A stretch of DNA of 64,000 bases from a virus: IMG/VR virus record IMGVR_UViG_3300018080_008436, positions 246,998 through 310,997 of that record. One strand, written 5' to 3'. The translations under genes and the position numbers were made by a program. Shown here one piece after another: positions 27,975 to 34,930 of the stretch. Position 1 is the first letter of the stretch, and each line of letters starts with the position of its first letter. The notes below the pieces were generated by a model that saw only the letters and a program-made list of their open reading frames with translations, was not told the DNA's origin and did no database searches.

Positions 27975-28337
27975 TTATTTTGGCGTGTTCTTCTTTTTCT
28001 CTTCTTTCTGGGAAGCCTTCACTTCATCCATAGAAGAGTAAACTTTTGTGACTTTGCCAAAAACTTTTTTGGTCCAACCATTGATTCGACCATGATTGTT
28101 TCCAATTAAACAACCACGTTTATCGTTTTTAGCTTTAACTAGGTGAGTATATAGGTTCCCTCGAACCTTGCAGTATACCATATCCCCGACTTCGGTATCC
28201 TGCCATGTGGTGGGTACAAGCTTTACTGGTTGCTTGCTTTTGATGAGTGGAGTCATGCTGTTTCCAGGTTCTCGACTGATGATCGACTCCCCTTCCAACA
28301 ACTTATTGACTTTCCAATTATGCATCCATTCTTCCAT
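27975..28337 (-). CDS. S24/S26-like peptidase domain protein
   Basis: 120 residues. SREPGNSMTPLIKSKQPVKL carries the GxSM serine motif, DTEVGDMVYCKVRGNLYTHL is the following strand, and RGCLIGNNHGRINGWTKKVF-GKV the closing one. Where bacterial signal peptidases have a catalytic Lys, the aligned position appears to be the His of YTHLVKA, as in Ser-His ER/archaeal-type enzymes; this is by eye. No transmembrane anchor is present, so it may be a self-cleaving or regulatory peptidase. An internal ATG (Met5) has GGAAG upstream and is an alternative start. Confidence 0.6.
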   Translation of the reverse strand: MEEWMHNWKVNKLLEGESIISREPGNSMTPLIKSKQPVKLVPTTWQDTEVGDMVYCKVRGNLYTHLVKAKNDKRGCLIGNNHGRINGWTKKVFGKVTKVYSSMDEVKASQKEEKKKNTPK

Positions 28338-28448
28338 TCAGTGACTTTTGTTGGTCATTAATTCAATAATGATCCGACCTTTTCCTACCGACACTATTTT
28401 AGGAAAATAAAATCAACATTTAAATCACTGTTCTACAACAAAATAGAA

Positions 28449-28652
28449 CTAAGAATCCTTCTTCTCCTGTTCCCTTTGTTTCTTTGCATATGCTAAACGT
28501 TTATTCCAAGCCTTTCTTCTTCTTTCGCAAGCTTCACAAGGCTTTATGCCAAACGTCTTTGTAATTTTGGCGAATGTATCTCCGAAACCTTCAGAAGGTT
28601 GAGACCAAATCTTTTTTGTCCTATTCCAAAACCATTTTATCCACTTAATCAT
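28449..28652 (-). CDS. Small basic Trp-rich protein
   Basis: 67 residues, MIKWIKWFWNRTKKIW at the start, then GFGDTFAKITKTFGIKPCEA and CERRRKAWNKRLAYAKKQR. The GDTxAKxTKxxGIKPC-x2-C pattern occurs in small phage proteins of unknown function. One CxxC pair could help bind metal. Four-base overlap with the upstream phosphatase gene. Confidence 0.55.
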   Translation of the reverse strand: MIKWIKWFWNRTKKIWSQPSEGFGDTFAKITKTFGIKPCEACERRRKAWNKRLAYAKKQREQEKKDS

Positions 28653-29119
28653 AACTTCAAAAACCTCGAAAATAATTCCCTTGCCTTAGGGTCTTTTACA
28701 ATCTCCAAACCGTGATCTATTATCATCCCATTCGGTCTATGTTTATTTCTGTCAAGTAAGTGAATAGCCCTTTCTGGACCCAAGAATTTGCAACCAACGA
28801 TATAAGCAGTAGCAGAGCTTCTGGAAATGCCAGCCCAACAATGAACCATAAGATTTTTTGGGTTAACTTCTTTTACCCACTGAATAATCTCCTCAACATC
28901 CTCTTTCTTTGGAGAATGGTATCCCCAATCGTCATATCTCTTATATGGAACATCATCCATATATTTGATCAGGATGTCTTTAGCATGCTTTTCTAAACCA
29001 TTCAGTGGATGGTTATCCATTCTGTACTTACAATCCCTTAAAGAAATTACATGCCATCTTTTAGAGTGTTGCTTCAACTCTTTTGCGGCTTCTTCTGCAC
29101 TGAAAATTTGAATGTTCAT
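28649..29119 (-). CDS. Dual-specificity/tyrosine phosphatase-like protein
   Basis: 156 residues. LMVHCWAGISRSSATAYIVG carries the HCxAGxxRS catalytic loop of Cys-based phosphatases, with a DDW-G-YHSPKKEDVEEIIQWV stretch upstream that includes a candidate general-acid Asp. Length suits a minimal DSP domain. Targets could be protein phosphotyrosine, RNA 5'-triphosphate or other phosphoesters. Confidence 0.8.
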   Translation of the reverse strand: MNIQIFSAEEAAKELKQHSKRWHVISLRDCKYRMDNHPLNGLEKHAKDILIKYMDDVPYKRYDDWGYHSPKKEDVEEIIQWVKEVNPKNLMVHCWAGISRSSATAYIVGCKFLGPERAIHLLDRNKHRPNGMIIDHGLEIVKDPKARELFSRFLKL

Positions 29120-29197
29120 AATTACTTCCCTTATACTTAATTATACAAAGGCTTTTTGCCACTTTTACTTGAACAAAAACAAAAACGGCTTACTAAT

Positions 29198-30067
29198 ATG
29201 GATCTAATAGACTTCGGTTCTGGACACCCAAAACATTCAAAGTTTTTTGAATACTTTATCTCACAAACAGAGAATATTAAAATCAAACGATATCTAAGTA
29301 TCGGTTCTTATAACCCAAAGAAACTCATTGATAAAAAAGTAGGATACTTTCAATTCAGAATCAATGAAGTGCTATGCTCCATGGATAATGGAGATTTCAT
29401 AAACATAGATCTCGACACCCTTAGAGAACTTAATACCGAAATACTTTTTATCTCTCAAATAAGAAAAGATCAGAAAGAACAGCTATATGAGCTTAACAGA
29501 AATTATGGGTATCGAATATATCCATTCATCCTGATACCGAGATATCACAAAACGATATATCCCATTTTTGCAAAATATGCTAAAGAATACACATACATGC
29601 TATCCAAAAACAAAAAATATGTAGCCCATATGAGATATGGACTCAGACATAGGTGGCATAGAACTCCTTGGGTTCGATTTACTAATCAACATAACACCCA
29701 TTTTCCTCGCGAAAAACTAATAGGAGAACCTTTCTTCCAAAGATTATGTGACTGCGATTGGGGAGTCAGTCTAAAAGGCTCTGGTGATGATTACAAATGT
29801 ATGAGAGAAACTGAGTTTGCAAACTTTGGCATACCAATGGCCCTAAACTTCGAACCATATTATCCTTTCAAATTTGAAAAAAACGTTCACTATAAATTGC
29901 TACATAAGCCAGAAGACCTCCAGGACTTAATTTACTCAGAATACTCTGAGCTTTATAAATTCTCACAAGCGTCTAAAAAACTTGGAGAAAAATACTTCTC
30001 CCCACAAGGTTGTCTTGGATTAATGAAGTCTCTTTTGAATCAAAAGAAGTACAACATAGAATTTTAA
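29198..30067 (+). CDS. Hypothetical glycosyltransferase-like protein
   Basis: About 290 residues on the plus strand, isolated among minus-strand genes. CDCDWGVSLKGSGDDYKCMR-ETEFANFGIPMALN and the downstream HYKLLHKPEDLQDLIYSEYS resemble the donor-domain end of exostosin/GT-B-like proteins. The N-terminal MDLIDFGSGHPKHSKFFEYF is unassigned. The ATG at 29198 has no clear Shine-Dalgarno; a TTG at 29156 (AAGG upstream) is an alternative giving 303 residues. It converges with the Phe tRNA operon, ending 2 bp before it. Confidence 0.5.
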   Translation: MDLIDFGSGHPKHSKFFEYFISQTENIKIKRYLSIGSYNPKKLIDKKVGYFQFRINEVLCSMDNGDFINIDLDTLRELNTEILFISQIRKDQKEQLYELNRNYGYRIYPFILIPRYHKTIYPIFAKYAKEYTYMLSKNKKYVAHMRYGLRHRWHRTPWVRFTNQHNTHFPREKLIGEPFFQRLCDCDWGVSLKGSGDDYKCMRETEFANFGIPMALNFEPYYPFKFEKNVHYKLLHKPEDLQDLIYSEYSELYKFSQASKKLGEKYFSPQGCLGLMKSLLNQKKYNIEF

Positions 30068-30068
30068 T

Positions 30069-30145
30069 TGGTGGCAACGAGAGGAGTCGAACCTCCGACG
30101 CTCTGCTCTTCAGGCAGACGCTCTTCCACACTGAGCTACGTTGCC
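30069..30145 (-). tRNA. tRNA-Phe(GAA) 1
   Basis: Complete cloverleaf with acceptor GGCAACG/CGTTGCC, anticodon stem TCTGC/GCAGA and loop CTGAAGA, T-arm with TTCGACT and encoded CCA. Second tRNA of the Phe operon. Confidence 0.95.
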
Positions 30146-30148
30146 ATT

Positions 30149-30224
30149 TGGTGGGATGCCTCGGTATCGAACCGAGTTCTCTGGTTTTTCAGACCAGCGC
30201 AATGACCTCACCTGCTCACATCCC
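30149..30224 (-). tRNA. tRNA-Phe(GAA) 2
   Basis: Acceptor GGGATGT/GCATCCC, anticodon stem CTGGT/ACCAG with loop CTGAAAA, T-arm loop TTCGATA and encoded CCA. The D-arm (GCAG with an eight-base loop) is unusual compared with the first tRNA-Phe. Same anticodon as its neighbour but only distantly similar, so not a recent duplicate. Confidence 0.9.
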
Positions 30225-30227
30225 AAT

Positions 30228-30252
30228 AAAAAACCCCGACCAGAAGTCGGGG
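30228..30252 (-). terminator. Intrinsic terminator in Phe operon leader (second)
   Basis: CCCCGAC and GTCGGGG pair in a 7-bp stem with a T6 run on the minus strand, immediately before the first tRNA-Phe. Second of two tandem terminators. Confidence 0.8.
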
Positions 30253-30264
30253 CCAAAATACACG

Positions 30265-30289
30265 AAAAAAACCCCGACGAATGTCGAGG
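30265..30289 (-). terminator. Attenuator terminator of the Phe tRNA operon
   Basis: CCTCGAC and GTCGGGG form the stem, followed by T7 on the minus strand. The 5' arm at 30283-30289 is also perfectly complementary to GTCGAGG at 30324-30330, which overlaps the stop codon of the leader peptide, so an alternative antiterminator can form. Confidence 0.75.
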
Positions 30290-30329
30290 TTAAAAAGATC
30301 TAAACAACACTTTGATCTAACTACCTCGA

Positions 30330-30374
30330 CTAGAGGTGGCTAAAAAATCGAAAGATGTTGTTTAAGTTGTTCAT
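30330..30374 (-). CDS. Phe-rich leader peptide of the tRNA-Phe operon
   Basis: A 14-codon open frame encodes MNNLNNIFRFFSHL. AAAAGGA lies about 8 nt before the ATG and a TTGAAA/TATAAT promoter just upstream. Three Phe codons (TTT) fall in IFRFF, and the two tRNAs downstream are both tRNA-Phe. The peptide closely resembles the enterobacterial PheM leader of pheST ([14 protein letters not shown]). Likely a sensor for Phe-tRNA charging, not a functional product. Confidence 0.7.
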   Translation of the reverse strand: MNNLNNIFRFFSHL

Positions 30375-30399
30375 AATGTAAAATCCTTTTGTTGCCCCT

Positions 30400-30427
30400 A
30401 TTATAGGGTATCATCCATGCTTTTCAA
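30400..30427 (-). promoter_or_regulatory. Sigma70-type promoter of the Phe tRNA operon
   Basis: TTGAAA at 30422-30427 and TATAAT at 30400-30405 on the minus strand, 16-bp spacer, preceded by GAC. Same layout as promoters at 36060, 57170 and 61834. Confidence 0.8.
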
Positions 30428-30442
30428 GTCAGAACTGCAAAA

Positions 30443-30694
30443 TTAATCCAATTCAAGCATATCAATAAGATCAGCCTTACTTCTATATCCTGCAAACTTC
30501 AACTGAGGATCATCCACAAAAGACATAGGAACGGCCATAATGCCGAGTCTTTGAGCTTCTTTGAGGTTATCTGGATCTTCAGTCGGCTTAAGCTCTACTT
30601 TTACTTCTGGGTACTCTTCTACCAGTTTGTCAAGCTCTTTCTTGAGTCTCTTACATGGGATACAGTGCTCTCCTGTAAAAACTGTTACTTTCAT
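30443..30694 (-). CDS. Glutaredoxin/thioredoxin-like protein
   Basis: 83 residues with the redox motif TGEHCIPCKRLKKEL (CxxC at about 11-14), then VELKPTEDPDNLKEAQRLGI and a cis-Pro loop MAVPMSFVDD. Length fits NrdH/glutaredoxin-like phage proteins that donate electrons to ribonucleotide reductase. AAGGAG supports the start; it follows the ADP-ribosylglycohydrolase gene by 12 bp. Confidence 0.85.
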   Translation of the reverse strand: MKVTVFTGEHCIPCKRLKKELDKLVEEYPEVKVELKPTEDPDNLKEAQRLGIMAVPMSFVDDPQLKFAGYRSKADLIDMLELD

Positions 30695-30706
30695 TTTCTT
30701 TCTCCT

Positions 30707-31489
30707 TTAGGTTAAAAAATCTTTGTCAACGTAATGCACCATGAACTTACATACAGTATCGATAAGTTCATCAGGCATTCTTTTAAAACATTCGTTCACA
30801 AACTCATCTGGAACGTTTTTGTAATATGCATGAGCAATTGAGCCAGCCATAGCCGCAATGGTATCGCTGTCTCCACCCATCATTACTGCTTCTCTTATTG
30901 TACTCTCAAAATCCTCAGAATACAAGAAAGCGTATACAGCTTGCGGAACTGTCTCCTGGCAACTACAATTAAATCCTAGATGCTCAGAGGTCAAAATAAG
31001 GTCCGTTCTGTATCCAAACGACTCTACTGCTTCTCTAATTTCTTGCTTTGTCCCTCCATGCCAAGCTATGAATGTTGCCAAAGCAATTGCTTGAGCACCT
31101 TTAACTCCCTCTTCATGATTATGAGTCGCATCAGCACTCTTTTTGGCCTCTGCTAGAACATCCTTTTTAGATCTGCAATAGAAAGCAACAGGGCTAACTC
31201 TCATCGCAGACCCATTGCCATAACTATTATACCCTTCTTCTTGCTCACTTAAAGCCCACTCTTTGAAAGCACTACCATACCCTCTATCTTTGTAATTTCT
31301 ATAGTATTCACGAATAGATTGTGAATAGTTTCCTGAATTCATCAAAACATCTGCTACTGCGCAGGTTAGAACAGTATCGTCAGTAAAAATACACTTCTTG
31401 TTGAATAGAAGAAAATTTTTGGTTTTGGGGTGTCTTTTTGGGCCTTCCCAACGAGAGCCTATTATGTCTCCTAAAATCGCGCCTATCAC
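30707..31489 (-). CDS. ADP-ribosylglycohydrolase (DraG/ADPRH family)
   Basis: 260 residues. GAILGDIIGSRWEGPKRHPK near the N-terminus, IFTDDTVLTCAVADVLM with the TDDT Mg-binding motif, and MMGGDSDTIAAMAGSIAHAY with GGDSDT near residue 205 are the three family signatures. It removes ADP-ribose from proteins, nucleic acids or small molecules. The start is a GTG at 31489 with AAGGAGA about 7 nt upstream, overlapping the homing-endonuclease stop as GTGA. The original 5' end appears displaced (see 32535-32603). Confidence 0.9.
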   Translation of the reverse strand: MIGAILGDIIGSRWEGPKRHPKTKNFLLFNKKCIFTDDTVLTCAVADVLMNSGNYSQSIREYYRNYKDRGYGSAFKEWALSEQEEGYNSYGNGSAMRVSPVAFYCRSKKDVLAEAKKSADATHNHEEGVKGAQAIALATFIAWHGGTKQEIREAVESFGYRTDLILTSEHLGFNCSCQETVPQAVYAFLYSEDFESTIREAVMMGGDSDTIAAMAGSIAHAYYKNVPDEFVNECFKRMPDELIDTVCKFMVHYVDKDFLT

Positions 31490-32505
31490 AATCTTTCTCC
31501 TTTTACTCTTTCCTTTTCGTACCCTAACCAAACTTTCCAACTTTTCCAGCCTCTATCTTTATAAGTCCTATCTGGCACACTTGGTAAACAAACAGGTCTA
31601 GTATTTTCTTTCCAATATAAACACCATTCTGTTTTGCTTCTTATTCCCAATTTATGAACGAATTTTTCTGCTTCTTTATAAGGCATAAACCCACTTTTTG
31701 CAACTTTTATACTCCCCAAATCATAAAATTTGTTCTTTTTCCTTATTAAAAATAAATTCGAAGGAGTGTTATACATATATTCTCTTAAAAGTATCGAACT
31801 GTTCTTAGCCACCCTAACTCTATAATACTTCTCTTTTAAACTTCTAACATTCCCCCTAAAACCATTTATATTTTCTTTTAATTTTAATAACAAACCATAT
31901 GAGAACTTCTCACTTCCACTAGTAAGAGATGATTCTATGGAGTTCCTAGATATAGATACATTACCGTCTCCGTCCCATAGCCCTCGTATAAAATCTGGCA
32001 GAAATTCTTCTGGAACATTAGGCATTTCACATGTCAGGCTTTTTCTCTCAGTTCCACCTATTTTTTTAATTGATTCAACTAAATTTCTACAATAAATGTT
32101 CAAATGACAATATTTGCTTCTTGTCTCTTTAATGGGTCCATCAAAACCCATCGTTTTTGCGATTAACTCTAATAGATATTTATCTTTATTACTTTGCGTA
32201 ATTGAAAACAAACTTTCATAAATACACCCATCTGCCCACCAAAAACCCAAAATATACGCCATATCATGAGTCCATATCTCAAAGAAATCCTCATTTATCG
32301 AATATTTATCTCTTTTATAGGACATCTTTTTATACCCCATCCAATCCATGTACGAAACCCATTCCGACTTATATACTTGATGAGGACTGCGAGGAATGAA
32401 TGGAGGTCTGTTGTTTTTACACCAATCTTCCCATTCTGACTGCTTTTTAAGACCTAATTGACGTACATATTGTCTTGCTTCTTCAAATAACAGGAATTTA
32501 CTCAT
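31486..32505 (-). CDS. LAGLIDADG homing endonuclease flanked by integrase-type repeats
   Basis: 339 residues. Two LAGLIDADG helices are visible: YILGFWWADGCIY (near residue 84) and FIRGLWDGDGNVSI (near 185), giving a single-chain two-motif enzyme. Both ends carry a similar unit of about 55 residues: the N-terminal FEEARQYVRQLGLKKQSEWE ... YMDWMGYKK and the C-terminal YKEAEKFVHKLGIRSKTEWC ... WKVWLGYEK. These resemble the DNA-associated integrase repeat unit (INT_rpt). It sits at the 5' end of the ADP-ribosylglycohydrolase gene. AAGGAGAG supports the ATG. Confidence 0.85.
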   Translation of the reverse strand: MSKFLLFEEARQYVRQLGLKKQSEWEDWCKNNRPPFIPRSPHQVYKSEWVSYMDWMGYKKMSYKRDKYSINEDFFEIWTHDMAYILGFWWADGCIYESLFSITQSNKDKYLLELIAKTMGFDGPIKETRSKYCHLNIYCRNLVESIKKIGGTERKSLTCEMPNVPEEFLPDFIRGLWDGDGNVSISRNSIESSLTSGSEKFSYGLLLKLKENINGFRGNVRSLKEKYYRVRVAKNSSILLREYMYNTPSNLFLIRKKNKFYDLGSIKVAKSGFMPYKEAEKFVHKLGIRSKTEWCLYWKENTRPVCLPSVPDRTYKDRGWKSWKVWLGYEKERVKGERL

Positions 32506-32534
32506 TTCTTACTCTCCTTAAATGTTTTCGTCAT

Positions 32535-32603
32535 TTAATTCAAATAATTATGCACTTTATCCTGCGATTGACCCAACATTTTTCCGATGATTGCTCCGAT
32601 CAT
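32535..32603 (-). pseudogene. Displaced 5' fragment of the ADP-ribosylglycohydrolase gene
   Basis: A 22-codon frame encodes MIGAIIGKMLGQSQDKVHNY plus two residues, with AAGGAC 8 nt upstream. Its start matches the expected N-terminus of ADP-ribosylglycohydrolases (compare VIGAILGDIIG at the present GTG start, 1.1 kb downstream). It reads as the old 5' end left behind when the homing endonuclease gene entered. Confidence 0.6.
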
Positions 32604-32630
32604 AGTCTTTGTCCTTGTATTAAATCGATA

Positions 32631-32945
32631 TTACCAAGCGGCTTTTATTGTATGATTTCCCTCGGCATCATATGTGATTTGTTGCCAATAACCAGATGAG
32701 TCTGTATGGAGAATAATCCTACCCAAAACATCGTATGACCAATACTGCCATGCTCCATTATAGAAATCAATCCTTACGCATTGTTTCTTATCATTATATG
32801 ATCTTCTGTGCCATTCCCCTTTGGAATTATTGTAGGCTATCCAAAGCCCTGCTTTATCATACTCTTTGGTTTCCCAAACTCCATTATCATGGACATCTCG
32901 TATGATTTGCCCCCCATCTTTCGTTCTTGTTACAAATGAAGGCAT
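32631..32945 (-). CDS. YD-repeat-like small protein
   Basis: 104 residues made of short aromatic repeats: DNGVWETKEYDKAGLWIAYN, YNGAWQYWSYDVLGRIILHT, SSGYWQQITYDAEGN. The pattern resembles Rhs/YD-type or MORN-like repeats, and is shared with the protein at 39532-39957 (YDDLGRVIRYDDSDGYWAEW). GAGGT precedes the ATG at 32945. Function unknown; possibly a beta-rich binding module. Confidence 0.6.
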   Translation of the reverse strand: MPSFVTRTKDGGQIIRDVHDNGVWETKEYDKAGLWIAYNNSKGEWHRRSYNDKKQCVRIDFYNGAWQYWSYDVLGRIILHTDSSGYWQQITYDAEGNHTIKAAW

Positions 32946-33007
32946 GTTGTTACCTCTTTCGTAAAGGCGTTGCACATCATTATTCTAAAAGCCGAATAGG
33001 GAATCCT

Positions 33008-34111
33008 TTATCGGTGATCAGCCATCTCTTTCAGAATTCTTGAGAACCAAAGTTTTCTTGAAAATTCCCAAGCTTCATTTTGGGTTTCTTCGTTCTCATC
33101 TTTAACAGAAAAAGAACCCATTGGTATCCTTGCGGCTCCTGCACCCATTTTTCCGCCACCATGTTCTTTCCCAAAAATCTTTTTACAGATCTTATCAACA
33201 TCAATGGCCAGTCCGCTACTTCTAACACTGACTTCCAGGTTATCTCCGACAATAGCAACAATAAAAGAAGTGTCAATACCCTCGACTCTAGCTCTTTCTT
33301 CAGCTATACTTGGAAGGGCATCTCTTTTTGCAGGGGTTATGTAACCAATTCCTCCAAGAAACACTCCATTCTCTGAAATAGCATGTCCGTCATGGTCCAA
33401 TCTTTTTCTAAGATCAAAATGATATGGTGGAATTGGATAGTTGATGATTTTAGCAAGCATTTTTTGATCTGTAACAACAATCAAGCTCTTATACGCATCA
33501 AAATCGAGATCTGTAACGACATCTGTAACTAAATCGCACGTATCTGTCTTAATGCCAATTAACAATGCTGTTGCAACATTAGAATCTTCTTCTGACATTT
33601 TGTCGAACTCTATTTTAGCCTGCATCATGTATTCCCATACAATCGTGGAAGCAGAGCCGACACTTCTAATGTCTTTTAATTTTGCCTTCTTTGTATCACC
33701 TTTATGATGATCAATAACCAAAGTGTAGACTGCATTGGGTATTGCGCTCCTTTCTGGAATGGTATCTACACAAACATATATGTCGGCAAAATTCTCAACA
33801 TCTTCAGGAGTTTGAAGTTCCCCCTCAACCTCATCAACATGCGTTAACTGAAGATTAAGAACATTAATCATAGTTTTGTTTTGGGGATGGGAAATCTCTC
33901 CACTATAAATCAAAGAAACTCTAGCTTCTGGAAGCCAACTTCTGATAAGTCTTTTGAGTCCATATGCAGATCCGATACAGTCTGGGTCTGGACAGGAATG
34001 CATTGTTATTGCAATATGAAGTTGATGATTTGCCTCAAAAACCTCAAAAAGTTCATCTTTGAACTGATCTGCAATATGGTCAACATTCTTTACTTCTTCT
34101 TTTTCATCCAT
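33008..34111 (-). CDS. DHH-family phosphoesterase (NrnA-like)
   Basis: 367 residues. HIAITMHSCPDPDCIGSAYG (near residue 31) holds the D-x-D-x-x-G/S metal motif, YVCVDTIPERSAIP the next Asp, and YTLVIDHHKGDTKK the DHH triad near 135. The C-terminal DHHA1 part has HGGGKMGAGAARIPMGSF, with Lys where GGGH usually has His. Family members degrade nanoRNA or pAp/c-di-nucleotides; phage versions could recycle oligoribonucleotides or remove signalling dinucleotides. AAGGAG start. Confidence 0.85.
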   Translation of the reverse strand: MDEKEEVKNVDHIADQFKDELFEVFEANHQLHIAITMHSCPDPDCIGSAYGLKRLIRSWLPEARVSLIYSGEISHPQNKTMINVLNLQLTHVDEVEGELQTPEDVENFADIYVCVDTIPERSAIPNAVYTLVIDHHKGDTKKAKLKDIRSVGSASTIVWEYMMQAKIEFDKMSEEDSNVATALLIGIKTDTCDLVTDVVTDLDFDAYKSLIVVTDQKMLAKIINYPIPPYHFDLRKRLDHDGHAISENGVFLGGIGYITPAKRDALPSIAEERARVEGIDTSFIVAIVGDNLEVSVRSSGLAIDVDKICKKIFGKEHGGGKMGAGAARIPMGSFSVKDENEETQNEAWEFSRKLWFSRILKEMADHR

Positions 34112-34141
34112 CTTCTTCTCCTTAATAAATAGAAAACGACT

Positions 34142-34172
34142 CCTACATTGGTTAATATAGGAGTCGTTTAGG
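34142..34172 (-). terminator. Intrinsic terminator after the small zinc protein
   Basis: AAACGACTCCTA and TAGGAGTCGTTT form a 12-bp stem, with TTTTC after it on the minus strand. It ends the 34184-34381 transcript. Confidence 0.7.
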
Positions 34173-34183
34173 ATAAGTCAAGC

Positions 34184-34381
34184 TCAGGAAACAACTAAAT
34201 TTTCAGATTCTTCTGACTCGTTTTCAGCCAGTAAATTCTCTTTACACTCTTCGCAAATTCCATGCGACAGCATAATTAGTCGATCCTCTACATAATGATC
34301 CACTTCATGCGTAGAAATGCTGATAGTTTTTCTGCACCAAGCGCATCCAACTACAATCGTTTGTAAGTATATGTCTTTCAT
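34184..34381 (-). CDS. Small treble-clef-like zinc protein
   Basis: 65 residues with two CxxC pairs: VGCAWCRKTISISTHEVDHY and HGICEECKENLLAENE, spaced 29 residues apart, as in treble-clef or DksA-like zinc knuckles. The acidic tail ends in VVS. It has its own promoter (34428-34455), so it is probably a monocistronic, well expressed gene. Confidence 0.65.
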   Translation of the reverse strand: MKDIYLQTIVVGCAWCRKTISISTHEVDHYVEDRLIMLSHGICEECKENLLAENESEESENLVVS

Positions 34382-34427
34382 TTTTATTCCTACACATAGT
34401 GGGGTTAGTTTTCTTCCATTAGGGTAT

Positions 34428-34455
34428 ATTATACTACATATTCTGAGGAAGTCAA
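34428..34455 (-). promoter_or_regulatory. Sigma70-type promoter for the small zinc protein
   Basis: TTGACT at 34450-34455 and TATAAT at 34428-34433 on the minus strand with a 16-bp spacer. Divergent from the plus-strand promoter about 30 bp away. Confidence 0.7.
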
Positions 34456-34486
34456 GTTAAGAAACTTATTTTTTTATAAGTTCGGC

Positions 34487-34514
34487 TTGACTTTGGCCAG
34501 AAAAGCCTTATACT
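34487..34514 (+). promoter_or_regulatory. Sigma70-type promoter, plus strand
   Basis: TTGACT at 34487-34492 and TATACT at 34509-34514 with a 16-bp spacer, the same geometry as the minus-strand promoters. It leads into the small membrane peptide gene at 34579. Confidence 0.65.
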
Positions 34515-34578
34515 AAATATTAAGTAATTGTTAACTTGATTAACAATCAGTTTGGAAAATTTCTAAAGGATGTGAAAA

Positions 34579-34671
34579 ATGAAACGTTTAGAAGACATGT
34601 TCATGACCATGATGGAGAAGTCAACAGAGATCATTATCTTTGCTATCTTCTTGTTAATCATCTTGGCTTAA
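34579..34671 (+). CDS. 30-residue single-TM small protein
   Basis: ATG with AAAGGA 8 nt upstream encodes MKRLEDMFMTMMEKSTEIII and then FAIFLLIILA, i.e. a charged, Met-rich N-terminus and one hydrophobic helix of about 13-15 residues. It has its own promoter and is the only plus-strand gene in this area. Small phage membrane proteins of this type include holin regulators and superinfection-exclusion proteins; the sequence does not decide. Confidence 0.6.
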   Translation: MKRLEDMFMTMMEKSTEIIIFAIFLLIILA

Positions 34672-34687
34672 TACCACTCATCAGATT

Positions 34688-34765
34688 TGGTCGGGATAGC
34701 TGGATTCGAACCAGCGACTCCTTGACCCCCAGTCAAGTGCTCTAACCAGGCTGAGCTACATCCCG
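34688..34765 (-). tRNA. tRNA-Pro(GGG)
   Basis: Acceptor CGGGATG/TATCCCG, anticodon stem CTTGA/TCAAG with loop CTGGGGG, T-loop TTCGAAT, encoded CCA. Last tRNA of the Glu/Pro operon. Confidence 0.95.
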
Positions 34766-34814
34766 ACAATTATTCCGACACTTATCCCGACATTTTGTCG
34801 GGATTCAGAAAAAC

Positions 34815-34930
34815 GCCAGTGTATTGCTCATTTATACTACCTCACAAAGTTTAGAATGCTGAATAGAACCTTATTCAAGTTCACTTTTAATAGTACTGTA
34901 TGGGTGGGATTCGAACCCACATCTCTGGCT
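34815..34930 (-). tRNA. Candidate circularly permuted tRNA 1
   Basis: On the minus strand a 3' half comes first: GCCAG, AGAT, T-arm GTGGG/CCCAC with TTCGAAT, then CCATACA. After a 50-nt spacer the 5' half follows: TGTGAGG, TA, a perfect D-stem GTAT/ATAC, then CTGGC. CTGGC pairs fully with GCCAG (anticodon stem) and TGTGAGG pairs with CCATACA at six of seven positions (acceptor). No anticodon can be assigned. The 3' half begins one base after the CCA of tRNA-Glu(CUC). Could also be tRNA debris. Confidence 0.4.

Noticed and set aside
30010-30303. Plus-strand open frame of 97 codons
   Set aside because: It runs through two tRNA-Phe genes and leader terminators and has no ribosome site; it is an artefact of tRNA sequence.
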